Assembly (NCBI GenBank): GCA_016714015.1
Contig: JADJNZ010000002.1
Location: forward strand, 124,001 to 188,000
Direction of reading: 5' to 3'
DNA from: Gemmatimonadota bacterium
GTDB lineage: Bacteria; Gemmatimonadota; Gemmatimonadetes; Gemmatimonadales; Gemmatimonadaceae
Length of the DNA: 64,000 nt
In this document: in pieces, positions 63,013 through 64,000 of the stretch
Numbering within the stretch: the first letter of the stretch is position 1
Layout of the letters: every line of letters begins with the position of its first letter
Made by a program: the position numbers and the translations under genes
The notes under the pieces: generated by a model
The model's input: only the letters and a program-made list of their open reading frames with translations
What the model was told of the DNA's origin: nothing
Database searches by the model: none

Positions 63013-63049
63013 CCCAGAAACTTACCGCACCACGACCTCAGTTGCACGC

Positions 63050-63145
63050 GCATAACGTGTGCTTCTGCTGCAGACACTCCATAAAATGCGCCCGCGAAGC
63101 GGGCGCTACAATAGCGTGGCTGTCAGCCAGCAAGCTTCGTTATGC
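63050..63145 (-). other. attC recombination site 4
   Basis: Ends GCATAAC (63050-63056) and GTTATGC (63139-63145), arms TGTGCTTCTGCTGCAGAC and GTCAGCCAGCAAGCTTC, central hairpin GCGCCCGCGAAGCGGGCGC. Very close to site 2 in its left arm. Minus orientation; follows the copD cassette. Confidence 0.82.
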
Positions 63146-63162
63146 CGGCCCTGTCCTACGCG

Positions 63163-63444
63163 CTATTCGCCAGGCATTGGAGTGGCGACAAGCACCGCAG
63201 TCACCACCAGCACGAGCACTCCCGCCGCGAGTTCCACGAGTGAAGACCGTCGCAGCGCCGCGCTACCATTTGACTGGCCGAGCGACGGAAGCACACGCCG
63301 CCAGTTGTACGCGCCAGTCCCAGCGACGATCGCAAGTAGGGCAAGCTTCAGCGCAAGCGTGCGCCCGTACACGCTCTGCCAGAGCGAAGCCACACCACCA
63401 AGGTTGCCCCAGGCAGTCGCGAGACCCGTAAGCGCGAGCAGTGT
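63163..63444 (-). pseudogene. copD: CopD-family copper-resistance protein, truncated by IS
   Basis: The C-terminal 93 residues or so of a CopD-like membrane protein remain: TLLALTGLATAWGNLGG, SVYGRTLALKLALLAIVAGT, GAYNWRRVLPSL and ALRRSSLVELAAGVLVLVVT then AVLVATPMP. The 5' part is cut off at the left end of the IS3 element (63445). An internal ATG at 63393 could give a 76-residue product, but this is unlikely to work. Confidence 0.75.
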
Positions 63445-63494
63445 TGAATCGCCCCGGGATTGCCGGAGGCTCCATACCCTGAGAGGTTGGAGCT

Positions 63495-63815
63495 ATGCCC
63501 AGACCGTCATCATTTTCGCCTGAAGTCCGCGAACGCGCCATCCGGATGGTGCAGGAGCAGACGCCCGCCCACGGGTCGCAGTGGGCCGCGGTGCGCTCCG
63601 TCGCAGAGAAGCTCGGCTGCCATCCGGAGACGCTCCGGAACTGGATGCGCCGCCACGAGCGCGACACCGGCCAGCGCCCTGGTGTGACGACCGCCGAAGA
63701 GTCGCGCCTGAAGGAACTCGAGCGCGAGAACAAGGAGCTGCGGCGCGCGAACGAGATCCTCAAGAAGGCGGCCGCGTTTTTCGCAGTGGCGGAGCTCGAC
63801 CGCCGACCGAACTGA
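63495..63815 (+). CDS. IS3-family transposase OrfA
   Basis: 106 residues: helix-turn-helix (SSFSPEVRERAIRMVQEQ; VAEKLGCHPETLRNWMRRHE) and leucine-zipper (RLKELERENKELRRANEILK). Binds the IS ends. The run GCGTTTTTCGC near the end is a likely -1 frameshift site for making the OrfAB transposase. Confidence 0.93.
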   Translation: MPRPSSFSPEVRERAIRMVQEQTPAHGSQWAAVRSVAEKLGCHPETLRNWMRRHERDTGQRPGVTTAEESRLKELERENKELRRANEILKKAAAFFAVAELDRRPN

Positions 63816-64000
63816 TGGTGCGCTTCATCGACGCGCATCGCGAGGACTACGGAGTCGAGCCGATCTGCGCGGTGCTGCCGATCGCTCCGTCGACCTACTA
63901 CGAGACGAAGGCGCGCGAACGCGATGTGACGCGCCGCTCGGCACGGACGCAGCGCGACGCGACGCTGATGCCGGCCATTCAGCGCGTGTGGGAGGCGACC
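63815..64000 (+). CDS. IS3-family transposase OrfB (5' part)
   Basis: 62 residues visible: MVRFIDAHREDYGVEPICAV, then LPIAPSTYYETKARERDVTR, the usual N-terminal HTH_21 region. The DDE catalytic part lies beyond the window. It starts 1 base inside the orfA stop (TGATG). Confidence 0.9.
   Translation, partial: MVRFIDAHREDYGVEPICAVLPIAPSTYYETKARERDVTRRSARTQRDATLMPAIQRVWEAT

Larger units (their letters stand above)
59497..63444 (-). mobile_element. Integron gene-cassette array (no integrase in window)
   Basis: Four attC-like sites in the same orientation (59497-59587, 61629-61764, 62416-62510, 63050-63145) each stand at the 3' end of one minus-strand cassette: gamma-glutamyltransferase, higBA, brnTA and copD. 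Sites 2-4 share the inner CTCCATAAAA-like block, so they look related to each other, as in chromosomal integrons. The integrase should lie to the right, beyond the window, unless this is an integrase-less attC cluster. The array is cut by an IS3 element at 63445. Confidence 0.78.
63445..64000 (+). mobile_element. IS3-family insertion sequence (left part)
   Basis: Left terminus begins TGAATCGCCCCGGGATTGCC at 63445, the TG start and GC-rich form usual for IS3-family ends. It carries orfA and the start of orfB in normal order. The right half and right terminal repeat are outside the window, so target duplication cannot be seen. Confidence 0.85.

Overview
This is a 64 kb chromosomal window from a high-GC, diderm, heterotrophic bacterium, most likely a member of the Gemmatimonadota. 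The evidence is a short Bacteroidetes-like primary sigma factor, a TonB-dependent receptor, TolC and lipoproteins (an outer membrane), many secreted metallo- and serine peptidases, and dense GC-rich coding. No rRNA or tRNA gene, CRISPR array or prophage was seen. The phylum assignment is inference from gene style, not from a marker alignment.

Layout. 1-10.4 kb (mostly minus strand): rimO (partial), yajQ, primary sigma factor, lepB, an aldehyde dehydrogenase, then an overlapping operon larE / membrane protein / ntrX-like regulator / membrane protein, and comM. 10.5-20.4 kb: a secreted protein and a cyclophilin lipoprotein, a SET-domain methyltransferase, a TonB receptor, a tandem pseudokinase-kinase, and a very large NtrY-like membrane histidine kinase. 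20.5-32.5 kb: one long plus-strand operon with a periplasmic protein, TolC, a MacA adaptor, one MacB-type ATPase and six FtsX/MacB permeases arranged as three A/B pairs. 32.5-57.6 kb: mixed housekeeping and secreted enzymes: Tat-exported DsrE-like protein, nitroreductase, RhlE-like helicase, BshB1-like deacetylase, tryptophan 2,3-dioxygenase, M28, S9 and M1 peptidases, a possible small RNA upstream of rtcB, a fused aldolase-dehydrogenase with its Lrp regulator, and iscS-mnmA for tRNA thiolation.

57.6-64 kb is the accessory end. A 500 bp gene-free stretch carries a degenerate 21-bp-period repeat. It is followed by a winged-helix regulator and a Doc toxin-antitoxin pair. From 59.5 kb there are four attC-like recombination sites, all in the same orientation, separating minus-strand cassettes: gamma-glutamyltransferase, higBA, brnTA and a copD fragment. 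This is an integron cassette array; no integrase is visible here. An IS3-family element has inserted into the copD cassette and runs off the right edge.

Two features cut across the window. First, at least five genes begin exactly 6 bases after a TAnnTT hexamer, and others 7-9 bases after one, which implies leaderless transcripts read by the encoded primary sigma factor. Second, adjacent operon genes commonly overlap by 4 bases (ATGA, GTGA, TTGA), which indicates translational coupling.
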